Positions 51,891 to 59,279 of a stretch of DNA of 64,000 bases are shown one piece after another; position 1 is the first letter of the stretch, and each line of letters begins with the position of its first letter. Both the position numbers and the translations under genes were made by a program. The stretch lies in NCBI GenBank assembly GCA_036015235.1, contig CP107926.1:4545501-4609500 (forward strand), in the 5' to 3' direction. The notes beneath the pieces are model-generated. The model did no database searches, had not been told where the DNA came from, and saw nothing but the letters and a program-made list of their open reading frames with translations. Source of the DNA: Streptomyces sp. NBC_00433 (GTDB lineage: Bacteria; Actinomycetota; Actinomycetes; Streptomycetales; Streptomycetaceae).

Positions 51891-52310
51891 ATGACGCGGT
51901 TCGAAACACGGCGCCCACCGGTGCGGGACCCGGTCGGCACACGGGACGCCGACCCCGTGGGTACGCCGGCTGTCGACCCGGCGCAGGAACCGACGGGCAC
52001 GCGGGACGCCGATCCCGAGGTCGGCCACCGGCGCGCCCTGGTGCTCAGCGAGGTGGCGGCCGAGGGTCCGACCGGCCTCTACCGCGTGCTGCGCCGGGCG
52101 GTCTCCGGCGACGCGGATGCCGCAGGCCTACGCGTCTCGGCCCTGATCCGGGCGCTCCCCGGCGTCACCTTCATGGACTCGCACGACCTGCTGCTCCAGG
52201 CCCACATCCCCGACGCCGCCCTCGCCGGGAGCCTCGACCCGGGCCAGCGGGTGGCCCTGTGCTCCGTGATCGACCGAACCGAACACCTGTACGACCACCC
52301 GCGTACGTGA
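51891..52310 (+). CDS. Actinobacterial IHF (sIHF)-like H2TH protein
   Basis: The 139-residue protein has a Pro/Asp-rich N-terminal 50 residues containing two GTRDADP repeats. An H2TH-like domain (55-135) follows, with LRVSALIRALPGVTFMDSHDLLLQAHI, close to the sIHF pattern VSALLESLPGVGK. sIHF bends DNA and shapes the nucleoid. In this paralogue the Gly-Lys after LPGV is replaced, so DNA binding may differ. ATG 51891 has GGAGGTG upstream. It is divergent from the kdp operon. Confidence 0.65.
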   Translation: MTRFETRRPPVRDPVGTRDADPVGTPAVDPAQEPTGTRDADPEVGHRRALVLSEVAAEGPTGLYRVLRRAVSGDADAAGLRVSALIRALPGVTFMDSHDLLLQAHIPDAALAGSLDPGQRVALCSVIDRTEHLYDHPRT

Positions 52311-52336
52311 GGGTGCGCCCGGCCGGGCGCACGCGT

Positions 52337-52366
52337 GAGGGGTGCGCCCGGCCGGGCGCACCCCTC
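52337..52366. terminator. 30-bp perfect palindrome between convergent genes
   Basis: GAGGGGTGCGCCCGG (52337-52351) is followed immediately by its exact reverse complement (52352-52366). A near-copy of the core (GGGTGCGCCCGGCCGGGCGC) lies just before, at 52311-52330. It is placed between the sIHF-like gene and the aldo/keto reductase and can end both transcripts. Confidence 0.75.
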
Positions 52367-52378
52367 GAAGCAGACCGC

Positions 52379-53389
52379 CTACCAGGCGAAAGCCTCCGGT
52401 GACGGGCCGGGGCCCGGGAAGATGCCGTCGAGCTCGGCCAGCAGTTCGCCGGACAGGTCGAGGTCGAGGGCGCGCAGCGCCGACGCCAGGTGGGCCGGGG
52501 TGCGGGGGCCGACGATCGGACCCGTCACACCCGGGCGGGTGAGCAGCCAGGCCAGGGCGACGTCGCCGGGCTCCAGCCCGCGCTTGTCGCACAGGTCCTC
52601 GTACGCCTGGACCTTCGCGCGGACCACCGGGTCCGCGAGCCCCGCCGCCGAGCGCCCCACCGACGTGCGAGAGCCGCCGCCCTCACGCTCCTTGCGCAGC
52701 GCGCCGCCCAACAGCCCCTGGTTCAGGGGCGACCAGGGGATGACCCCGAGGCCGTACGCCTGCGCCGCCGGGATGACGTCCATCTCGGCGGTGCGCTGCG
52801 CGAGGTTGTAGAAGCACTGCTCGCTGACCAGCCCGAGCGAATTGCGCCTGCGCGCCGCCTCGTTGGCCTGGGCGATGTGCCAGCCGGCGAAGTTGCTCGA
52901 CCCGGCGTAGAGGATCTTGCCCTGGGCGACCAGGACGTCGACGGCCTGCCATATCTCGTCCCAGGGCGTGGCCCGGTCGATGTGGTGGAACTGGTAGACG
53001 TCGATGTGGTCGGTGCCCAGCCGGCGCAGGCTCGCCTCGACCTCGCGCCGGATGTTCAGCGCCGACAGGTGGTCGTGGTTGGGCCAGGACTGTTCGCGCC
53101 ACGAGGTGCCGTCGTTGGTCATGTTGCCGTAGAGCTTGGTGGCCAGCACGACCTTGTCCCGCCGCCCGCCGCCCTGGGCGAACCAGCCGCCGAGCACCTC
53201 CTCGGTGAGCCCCTTGCGGTTCTCGTCGCCGTAGATGTTGGCGGTGTCGAAGAAGTTCACGCCCGCGTCCAGGGCGCTGTCCATGATCCCGTGCGCGGTG
53301 GCCTCGTCGGTCTCCGAGCCGAAATTCATCGTCCCGAGCACAACACGGCCGACCTTGAGGCCGGTGCGGCCCAGCTGGGTGTATTTCAT
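52379..53389 (-). CDS. Aldo/keto reductase
   Basis: The 336-residue reductase has FFDTANIYGDENRKG, VLATKLYG, VYQFHHIDRATPW and GPIVGPRTPAHLAS, giving a complete tetrad and NADP site. It resembles the YghZ/Tas-like group. ATG 53389 opens the conserved KYTQLGRTGLKVGRVVLGTM. It is probably co-transcribed with the TetR regulator 41 bp upstream, which could control it together with the divergent SDR gene. Confidence 0.88.
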   Translation of the reverse strand: MKYTQLGRTGLKVGRVVLGTMNFGSETDEATAHGIMDSALDAGVNFFDTANIYGDENRKGLTEEVLGGWFAQGGGRRDKVVLATKLYGNMTNDGTSWREQSWPNHDHLSALNIRREVEASLRRLGTDHIDVYQFHHIDRATPWDEIWQAVDVLVAQGKILYAGSSNFAGWHIAQANEAARRRNSLGLVSEQCFYNLAQRTAEMDVIPAAQAYGLGVIPWSPLNQGLLGGALRKEREGGGSRTSVGRSAAGLADPVVRAKVQAYEDLCDKRGLEPGDVALAWLLTRPGVTGPIVGPRTPAHLASALRALDLDLSGELLAELDGIFPGPGPSPEAFAW

Positions 53390-53430
53390 AGCGGCCAGGC
53401 AACACCCTGGAGTGCGCTCGAAGGCAAGGG

Positions 53431-54075
53431 CTACGGCGCGGGTGGTGCCTGCGCCCCGGCGCCGGCTGCTCGGAGCTGCGCGATCCCCCCGTCCAGCGCG
53501 GCCTTCAGGTGCGTCGTCTCCCCGGTGGCCAGCAGGATCGACACCCCGCCCTGCACCCCGGCGAGCAGGGCGGCGGCCGACGTGTCCACGTCGAAGGAGT
53601 CGGGCAGCAGACCGCCCTTCTGCAGCGCCCGCATGCCGCCGGCGAGGCTCTCCTGCCATTGGCGCAGCAGGCGGACGACGATGGCACCGGCCCCCGGCGA
53701 CGTACGCCCGACCTGCTGCAGCAGCGACCCGAGCGGGCAGGAGTCGCCCTGCTCCTCGTAGCGCGCGACGACCGCGTCCCGCCACGCGCCCCAGGCCTGC
53801 CAGCTGTCCAGGCAGCCCAGATACGGCTGCTGGTCGTCGAGGACCCGGTCCGCCTCGTGCTGGGCGACGGCCAGCAGCAGCTGGTCCCTGCCCTCGGGGA
53901 AGTAGTGGAAGAGCTGGCTCTTGCTGGTGCGGGTGCGCTCCCTGACGTCGTCCAGGGTGGCCGTGAGGCCGCGCTCCCGCAGGACCTCGGCGGCCCCGAG
54001 CACGATCCGCTCGCGGGTGAGCCGCCCCTTGGGCGTCAGCTTCTTCGGCTTCTTCGACGTGGGTGCGACTGCCAC
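53431..54075 (-). CDS. TetR-family transcriptional regulator
   Basis: The 214-residue repressor has a basic N-terminal tail (SKKPKKLTPKGR) and an HTH (about 18-65: RERIVLGAAEVLRERGL, then TRTSKSQLFHYFPEGRDQLL). A ligand-binding helical domain with a Cys (DSCPLGSLLQQVG) follows. GTG 54075 has GGGGAGGCGGG upstream. TGGAC/GTCCA half-sites in the divergent promoter region are candidate operators, and the SDR and aldo/keto reductase genes are candidate targets. Confidence 0.88.
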   Translation of the reverse strand: MAVAPTSKKPKKLTPKGRLTRERIVLGAAEVLRERGLTATLDDVRERTRTSKSQLFHYFPEGRDQLLLAVAQHEADRVLDDQQPYLGCLDSWQAWGAWRDAVVARYEEQGDSCPLGSLLQQVGRTSPGAGAIVVRLLRQWQESLAGGMRALQKGGLLPDSFDVDTSAAALLAGVQGGVSILLATGETTHLKAALDGGIAQLRAAGAGAQAPPAP

Positions 54076-54105
54076 GACCCGCCTCCCCTGCACCAGGAAC
54101 AGTCG

Positions 54106-54166
54106 GTCCATTTTACGCCCGTGGGCCGCCGGCCCCGGGCAGATTCTGGACTTGCCCGTCCATTTT
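54106..54166. promoter_or_regulatory. Candidate TetR operators in the divergent region
   Basis: GTCCATTTT occurs twice in the same direction (54106-54114 and 54158-54166). The second copy overlaps an inverted repeat TGGAC (54147-54151), six bases, GTCCA (54158-54162). One copy lies near each divergent gene start, as expected for an autoregulated TetR repressor. Confidence 0.5.
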
Positions 54167-54260
54167 TTTCCGCGCACCGTGGAGGGCGCCCGGCGGATCG
54201 GCCGCGAGGCGCGGACCACCGCGAGATGCGGTCGGCCGCACGAGAAGAGGGAGCAGCGGG

Positions 54261-55058
54261 ATGAACCTGGAGCTGGAAGGCAAGCGCGCGATCGTCACCG
54301 GATCGACCAGCGGCCTCGGCGAGGAGATCGCCAGGCAGCTGGCGGCCGAAGGGGCGGCGGTCGTCGTGCACGGACGGGACTCGGCACGGGCCGAAGCCGT
54401 CGCCAAGACGATCAGGGAGGCCGGCGGCCGGGCCGACGTCGCCCTCGGCGACCTCAGCACGGACGAGGGCGCCGAGGCGGCCGTCACCGAGGCCCTGGCC
54501 TGCGGCCCGATCGACATCCTGGTCAACAACGTGGGCGTCTACGACCTCTCCGTCAGCTGGTCGACCGCCTCGCCGCAGGCGTGGGCCGACATCTACAACA
54601 CCAACGTCATCTCCGGCGTGCGCATGATCCAGCGCCTGGTGCCGGCCATGCGCGAGCGGGGCTGGGGACGGGTGATCCAGATCAGCAGCGTCACCGGCCG
54701 CCTGCCCCAGGCGAGCCAGCCCCACTACGCCGCCACCAACGCGGCACGCAGCAATCTGGCCGCGTCCCTGGCCCGCGAGCTGCGGCAGACCGGCGTCACG
54801 TCCAACGCCATCGCGGCGGGCGGCATCCTCGTACCGTCCGTGCGGGACTCCCTGATCGCGCTGGGCCAGGAGAAGGGCTGGGGCACCACCTGGGACGAGA
54901 TCGAGCCCGAACTCGTCAGGACCCTCGCCCCCAACGACGTCGGCCGCATCGGCAGGCCCGCCGACTACGCCGCCCTGGTGACCTTCCTGGCAAGCCCGGC
55001 GGGAAGCTTCGTGAACGGGGCGAACCTGCACGTGGACGGGGGGTGGCGGGCCGCCTGA
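54261..55058 (+). CDS. Short-chain dehydrogenase/reductase, YxxxN variant
   Basis: The 265-residue protein has the Rossmann motif TGSTSGLGEEIA (14-25), NNVGVYD and the active-site Ser in ISSVTG. The Tyr motif reads HYAATNAARS, so the catalytic Lys of YxxxK is replaced by Asn. The C-terminal LHVDGGWRA is typical of classical SDRs. The Lys normally positions NAD(P) and lowers the Tyr pKa, so activity may be changed. ATG 54261 follows AGAGGGAGC. It is divergent from, and probably repressed by, the TetR regulator. Confidence 0.87.
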   Translation: MNLELEGKRAIVTGSTSGLGEEIARQLAAEGAAVVVHGRDSARAEAVAKTIREAGGRADVALGDLSTDEGAEAAVTEALACGPIDILVNNVGVYDLSVSWSTASPQAWADIYNTNVISGVRMIQRLVPAMRERGWGRVIQISSVTGRLPQASQPHYAATNAARSNLAASLARELRQTGVTSNAIAAGGILVPSVRDSLIALGQEKGWGTTWDEIEPELVRTLAPNDVGRIGRPADYAALVTFLASPAGSFVNGANLHVDGGWRAA

Positions 55059-55143
55059 GGCTCCGCGCCAGGCGGGCGGGGCCGCGGCGCCGGCTTCCCG
55101 GGCCGGCCCGTCACCGGAGTCCGTCGCGCGGTACGGACCGCCG

Positions 55144-55602
55144 CTACACCTCCAGGTGCGCGTTGACAGCGCGGGCGGACGGCGCCAGGTCGGGCATCTC
55201 CACGACCTCGGCTCCCGCTGCGGTCAGCAGCTCGACGCCCTGGCAGTCGGCGACGAAGAGGTCGGGTTCGCGCCAGGCGATCACCACGCGGGGGATACGG
55301 GCGGCGATGATCAGGCGAGCGCAGGGGAGCGGGCGGGAGCGGCGCTCCGAGCACGGTTCGAGGGTGCTGTAGAGGGTCGCGGTGGTCAGCCGGGGGTCGT
55401 CGGGCGGGAGTTTGGCGAGGGCCGACTCCTCGGCGTGGACGTGCGGGTCGCTCTCGCGGCTGTAACCATTGCTGATCTCCGTACCGTCGGCGCCGACGAT
55501 GATCGCACCGACGTTGAAGGCACCCGCCGCGGGTGGGCACTTGCGGGACAGCTCGATCGCGCGGGTCATCCACGCGTGGTCGATGGCCGGGTCCTGCGTC
55601 AC
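55144..55602 (-). CDS. RibD-like deaminase domain protein
   Basis: The 152-residue zinc deaminase has the HAE motif (VHAEESAL) and the second zinc motif PCSERRSRPLPC. These match the pyrimidine deaminase half of RibD or dCMP-type deaminases. The spacing between the two Cys is longer than the usual PCxxC (eight residues between them). Its GTG start overlaps the stop of the reductase gene (GTGA), so both are made together. Riboflavin-like pyrimidine chemistry is likely, but no other rib gene is in the window. Confidence 0.82.
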   Translation of the reverse strand: MTQDPAIDHAWMTRAIELSRKCPPAAGAFNVGAIIVGADGTEISNGYSRESDPHVHAEESALAKLPPDDPRLTTATLYSTLEPCSERRSRPLPCARLIIAARIPRVVIAWREPDLFVADCQGVELLTAAGAEVVEMPDLAPSARAVNAHLEV

Positions 55603-56306
55603 GGATGCGTCTCCTCGGGTGCGGATTCGGTGCGCGGCTTGGGCGCGTATCGCAGCAGCACCACGTCGCCGATCGTGCGGGTGCCGAGCAGCCTCAGCCG
55701 GTTGGTGGAGCCGCCGGGGTAGTCGGCGGCGCCCAGGAAGCGGGGCGCGGCGGGCTGGCCGACCAGCAACGGCGCCATGGCCAGGTGCACTTCGTCGGCC
55801 AGACCCGCTGCGAGGAACTGCGTGTGGATCGTGCCGCCGCCCTCGACCATGAGCTGCCGCACGCCCCGCCCGGCCAGGTCGTCGAGAACGGCGGCGAAGT
55901 CGACGGCGGGGCCGGTGCTGACGACGTCGGCGAGTCCGTCAAGGGTCTCCCGCACCTTCGGCGCGGCGGCGTCGGTGGTGTAGACGACCTTCCGGTCGCC
56001 GTGGTGCCAGAACTTGAGGTCGCGGCCGATGTCGCCGCTCGCGGTCACGGTGACCTTGAGCGGATACGCCGGCTTGCCCGCGGCGACCCGCGCGGCCCGC
56101 CGCTCCGGGCTGTTCACCAGCAGCCGGGGATTGTCCCGGCGCAACGTGTTGCCGCCGATCAGGATGGCGTCGGATTCCGCCCGCACCTGGTCGACACGGT
56201 CGAAGTCGTCCGCGTTCGACAGCAGCAGACGGTCGGCGGACGTGTCATCGATGTATCCGTCAATGGACGTCGCGACACTCAGCACTACGTACGGGCGCTC
56301 GGCCAT
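55599..56306 (-). CDS. RibD C-terminal-like pyrimidine reductase (DHFR fold)
   Basis: The 235-residue reductase has VVLSVATSIDGYIDD, AILIGGNTLRRDNPRLLVNS and the NADPH-binding VEGGGTIHTQFL, all of the RibD C-terminal domain. Together with the overlapping deaminase gene it makes a split, order-reversed RibD (reductase first). Reduction of a ribosylaminopyrimidine or similar compound with NADPH is expected. Being next to the RiPP locus, it may serve specialised metabolism instead of riboflavin synthesis. Confidence 0.85.
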   Translation of the reverse strand: MAERPYVVLSVATSIDGYIDDTSADRLLLSNADDFDRVDQVRAESDAILIGGNTLRRDNPRLLVNSPERRAARVAAGKPAYPLKVTVTASGDIGRDLKFWHHGDRKVVYTTDAAAPKVRETLDGLADVVSTGPAVDFAAVLDDLAGRGVRQLMVEGGGTIHTQFLAAGLADEVHLAMAPLLVGQPAAPRFLGAADYPGGSTNRLRLLGTRTIGDVVLLRYAPKPRTESAPEETHP

Positions 56307-56334
56307 CTATCCATCCGTTCGATGGGGCTGGGGC

Positions 56335-57768
56335 TCAGACTTCATGGGCCACGATGCCGTCGAGGGCAGCGCGGAAGTCCGTCACTGCTGGGACGTTATG
56401 CCATCGGCTCAACCCCGCGTCGAGCGCCGACAATTCCCCGAAGATCCGCGCGGACCGGGTCTCGGCGGCGATGGGAAGGGCCTGGCTGCCGGTGACCGCG
56501 GCGAGTTCGGGCTCGCCGGAGTGGACCTGTGCCACCGCTGCTCGCGCCAGGTAGACGCCACGATCCCGCCGGTAGGTGGGCGGCAGGGTGTGGATCGCCT
56601 GGGTGAACCCCTCGGCCGCAGCCTTGTGGTCGCCCAGTACAGACAGCGAGTGGGCACGCTGGGCGTGGACGTAGGCGGAGTCCAGCCACCCGCCACGGCG
56701 GCGCGGTGAATCCTCGTGGAGGTCGGACACAAGGTCCAGCGCGGTGTCGTACGCGCGGGCGCATGCCGTGCGGTCGCCGCTCAGCGCGTGGCCGTGGGCG
56801 CCGTACATGGCCCCCATCGCCGACAGCCGGCTGCGCGGCGGCGCGAGAACGCGCGCGGCGGCGGCGAGGTCGACGGCCTCTGCGGGATCGCGCATGTCAC
56901 CCGCCAGTTGTGCCTTGCGGACCATGACGTACGCCACCAGTTCCGGATTGTCTGCCACGTGGGACCAGGTCAGCGCCCGGTCGGTCCAGTATTCGGCCGC
57001 CCGGTGGTCACCGGCGTCCTGGCAGAGCCACCCGCAGAATTCGGCGTATTCGGCCTGCACTTGCAGAAGTGCCAGCCGATCAGCCCCGGTTGCTTCCGCG
57101 CGCAGCCGCTGGATCAACCGGATGTGGTCGCGGACCGTGGGGATGACGTCAATCGGACCGAGCACGTTGTCGCAGTCGACGAGTGCCCGCCGCAGTTGCT
57201 GGAGATGCGTCACCGGATGGACGTCCGGTACGAACGCCGAACCCCGCGTGGCCAGCGCGGCAGGCAGCCCGGACGCGGCCAGGGCGGCCCCGGCGGCACC
57301 GCCGCGCAGGAGTGCGCGTCGCGGCATCGTCACGAAGATGATCCTTCCCTCGGCGGTACGGCACGGCACCCGGACGGCGTCCGGGCCGGGTGGCGCGTCC
57401 GCGGGCGGGGCGGTGGAGGCGTCCGCCGTCAGCATGCCGCCCGGGGCGGCCGGCCGCGGGCCGGGAAGCGGCCCCGCGGGGGAGTTGTCCGCATCGGCGG
57501 GGTCGTTGTCCGCTTCGGGCGCCCCCCGGACCAAGGCGCGGGTGAGGACTCCGCCGGTGTCCATGGCCTGGTCGAGTGCGGTGGCCAGTCCGGGCGTACA
57601 CGTACGGACCGCTTTCTCGATCTTGCCGATCAGATCGCCGCTGACGTGGACCTTCGCACCCAGCTCGGCCTGCGACAGGCGGCGCCGCGTCCGCCAGTGG
57701 CGCAATTCCGCGCCGAACCAGTCGCGGCCGGACCTGCCCGGGTCCAACTGCTTGGGCGGCTGCGGCAC
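56335..57768 (-). CDS. HTH regulator with TPR-like domain, flanking the RiPP locus
   Basis: The 477-residue protein has an XRE HTH (about 18-62, RRLSQAELGAKVHVSGDLI), a Pro/Ala linker and an odd hydrophobic stretch at about 148-174 (PRRALLRGGAAGAALAASG). A helical TPR-like domain fills the last 300 residues (AEYWTDRALTWSHVADN; DPAEAVDLAAAARVLAPP). Such regulators respond to small signals through the TPR half. GTG 57768 has GGAGG upstream at short spacing; an out-of-frame ATG overlaps it. It is divergent from the RiPP genes and a likely controller. Confidence 0.78.
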   Translation of the reverse strand: MPQPPKQLDPGRSGRDWFGAELRHWRTRRRLSQAELGAKVHVSGDLIGKIEKAVRTCTPGLATALDQAMDTGGVLTRALVRGAPEADNDPADADNSPAGPLPGPRPAAPGGMLTADASTAPPADAPPGPDAVRVPCRTAEGRIIFVTMPRRALLRGGAAGAALAASGLPAALATRGSAFVPDVHPVTHLQQLRRALVDCDNVLGPIDVIPTVRDHIRLIQRLRAEATGADRLALLQVQAEYAEFCGWLCQDAGDHRAAEYWTDRALTWSHVADNPELVAYVMVRKAQLAGDMRDPAEAVDLAAAARVLAPPRSRLSAMGAMYGAHGHALSGDRTACARAYDTALDLVSDLHEDSPRRRGGWLDSAYVHAQRAHSLSVLGDHKAAAEGFTQAIHTLPPTYRRDRGVYLARAAVAQVHSGEPELAAVTGSQALPIAAETRSARIFGELSALDAGLSRWHNVPAVTDFRAALDGIVAHEV

Positions 57769-57824
57769 ATGACCTCCCCCCGCGAGCGGAGCGGATGAAG
57801 CGGACGACGCGGACACGTGCGGCT

Positions 57825-57839
57825 GTCCGCTTGGCGGAC
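57825..57839. promoter_or_regulatory. Inverted repeat in the divergent RiPP promoter region
   Basis: GTCCGC (57825-57830) and GCGGAC (57834-57839) with a 3-base spacer lie between the divergent HTH and HATPase genes. More CGGAC copies occur at 57801 and 57810. It is a candidate operator for the HTH regulator. Confidence 0.4.
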
Positions 57840-57945
57840 TACCGGCGACGTATCAGCGAAGGGCTGAATGGTTGCACGACGTTCCGCACCCAGTACACAC
57901 CGCAACGGCCGGTGACCGTCTGGATTTCCTCGCAGGAGACTTCCT

Positions 57946-58749
57946 ATGCCGACCCGAGACACCGACCTCCGGGCGCCGACCCGGACCTGGCGCGGGGAAT
58001 TCGCACCGTACGAGCGGTGCGTGCCGCTCGCCCGCAGGCACGTGGAGCAGGCCATGACCCGGTGGGGATGCGTACCGGACGACGTGGCCGGCGCGGCGCT
58101 GGTGACCGGCGAACTCGCCGCCAACGCCGTACGACACGCGCACGTGCCCGGTCGGCCGTTCACCGTCGCGGTGACGCTGGGCGACGGCTGGTACGTGATC
58201 GAGGTGACCGACCCGCTGACCACCCCGCCGCGCACCGGGACCCCGGAGCCGGACGACGAACGCGGCCGGGGCCTGCTGCTCGTCGAGTCGCTGAGCGAGG
58301 CCTTCGGGCACCGCCCGCGCCCGGACGGCGGCAAGACCGTATGGGCCGTGCTGGCCGCGACCGTACGCCCGGTGTGCGGCGAGCGCACCTACCTGCCCGC
58401 GCACCTCGTGGCCGCCGCCCTCGGCCCCGGCACACGTGATGCGGAAGCGGCCGACGTGGAGCGGCAGTTGCGCTGCGCCCTCGAAGCCCACACCACCGGC
58501 GACCACCACGCCTTCGTACGCGAACTCGCCGGTGCCGCCACCGGAGCGGTCTGGACCCGCTGGATCCGCGGCCACCTCCCGACGGACGTGTTCGTCCTCG
58601 CCGACTGCCCCGCCGTCGACGGCCACGAGCCGTGCGCCGACTTCGCCGGACACCCGGGCGCCCACAGCTGGCAGCTCGCCGCCGCCGGGCACCGACACAC
58701 CCTCCGGGCAGCCTGCGCGGAGGACGGCACCGCGGCGGTGCCCCGATGA
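57946..58749 (+). CDS. RsbW-like ATP-binding protein (HATPase)
   Basis: The 267-residue protein has a HATPase fold in residues 15-145: N box TGELAANAVRHAH, a degenerate G1 (EVTDPLTT) and G2 DERGRGLLLVESL. These are as in the anti-sigma-type kinases common in Streptomyces. The C-terminal 110 residues hold another small domain with Cys residues (LADCPAVDGHEPCADFAGH). ATG 57946 has AGGAGA upstream. The stop overlaps the start of the small HTH gene (ATGA). It probably helps control the RiPP genes. Confidence 0.78.
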   Translation: MPTRDTDLRAPTRTWRGEFAPYERCVPLARRHVEQAMTRWGCVPDDVAGAALVTGELAANAVRHAHVPGRPFTVAVTLGDGWYVIEVTDPLTTPPRTGTPEPDDERGRGLLLVESLSEAFGHRPRPDGGKTVWAVLAATVRPVCGERTYLPAHLVAAALGPGTRDAEAADVERQLRCALEAHTTGDHHAFVRELAGAATGAVWTRWIRGHLPTDVFVLADCPAVDGHEPCADFAGHPGAHSWQLAAAGHRHTLRAACAEDGTAAVPR

Positions 58750-58988
58750 CCACCGCCCGGACCAGGACCCGCCCGCGCACACTGCACCACGAGCCCGACG
58801 CGGTCACCTGGGCGCGGGAGAGGGCGGGGCTGACGAAGCGGGCCCTCGCCGAACGCGTCGGCATCTCGGAGCAGTTGATGGGCGAGATCGAATCCGGCTG
58901 GCGCAACGCCACCCCCGTCAACCTGGCGAAGATCGCCCAGGCGCTGAACTGCCCCCGCGTTGCGCTGGAGCGCAAGCGCCGGCCATGA
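58746..58988 (+). CDS. Small XRE-type HTH protein
   Basis: The 80-residue protein is little more than a helix-turn-helix (VTWARERAGLTKRALAERVG, SEQLMGEIESGWRNATP) with a basic N-terminal tail. It is translationally coupled to the HATPase gene and lies 42 bp before the RiPP precursor, so a regulatory role in this locus is likely. Confidence 0.8.
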   Translation: MTTARTRTRPRTLHHEPDAVTWARERAGLTKRALAERVGISEQLMGEIESGWRNATPVNLAKIAQALNCPRVALERKRRP

Positions 58989-59030
58989 GCGGGGGGATGA
59001 GCCGTTGACCACGACAGAGGAGAGGTCTCC

Positions 59031-59279
59031 ATGCAGAACATGACGATGCGGCCCTGGGGCGTCGGGCGGATGCGACCGTACCCGACGACCTACGCGCAGC
59101 CGTACGCCAGCGTCACCGTCGACCCGGTCACGCAGACCGGGGTGTTCCGCGACGGCAGAGGACAGGTGGTGGAGATGGGCAAGCACGGCACCAGCAGGGG
59201 CACCGAGACCAGTCCGCAGAGCACCAACCTGGACAGCCGCAACGATTCCGACCACGACCAGGACAGCACCCAGGACTGA
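59031..59279 (+). CDS. tgmA: ATP-grasp-modified RiPP precursor (graspetide type)
   Basis: The 82-residue precursor has the conserved leader of this family: PWGVGRMRPYP, then ASVTVDPVTQTGVF, RDGRG (residues 40-44) and VVEMGKHGTS (46-55). The tail (53-82) contains 11 Ser/Thr and six Asp plus one Glu, the donors and acceptors needed for ester cross-links made by an ATP-grasp ligase. Asp41-Gly42 is a possible aspartimide site for the PCMT-like enzyme. ATG 59031 has GGAGAGG upstream. The stop overlaps the ligase start (TGATG). The final product and its cleavage site are unknown. Confidence 0.88.
   Translation: MQNMTMRPWGVGRMRPYPTTYAQPYASVTVDPVTQTGVFRDGRGQVVEMGKHGTSRGTETSPQSTNLDSRNDSDHDQDSTQD

Noticed and set aside
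57946..58988. Phage-defence or anti-phage module with the HATPase and HTH genes
   Set aside because: The direct coupling to the RiPP precursor and maturation genes explains these genes better as regulators.
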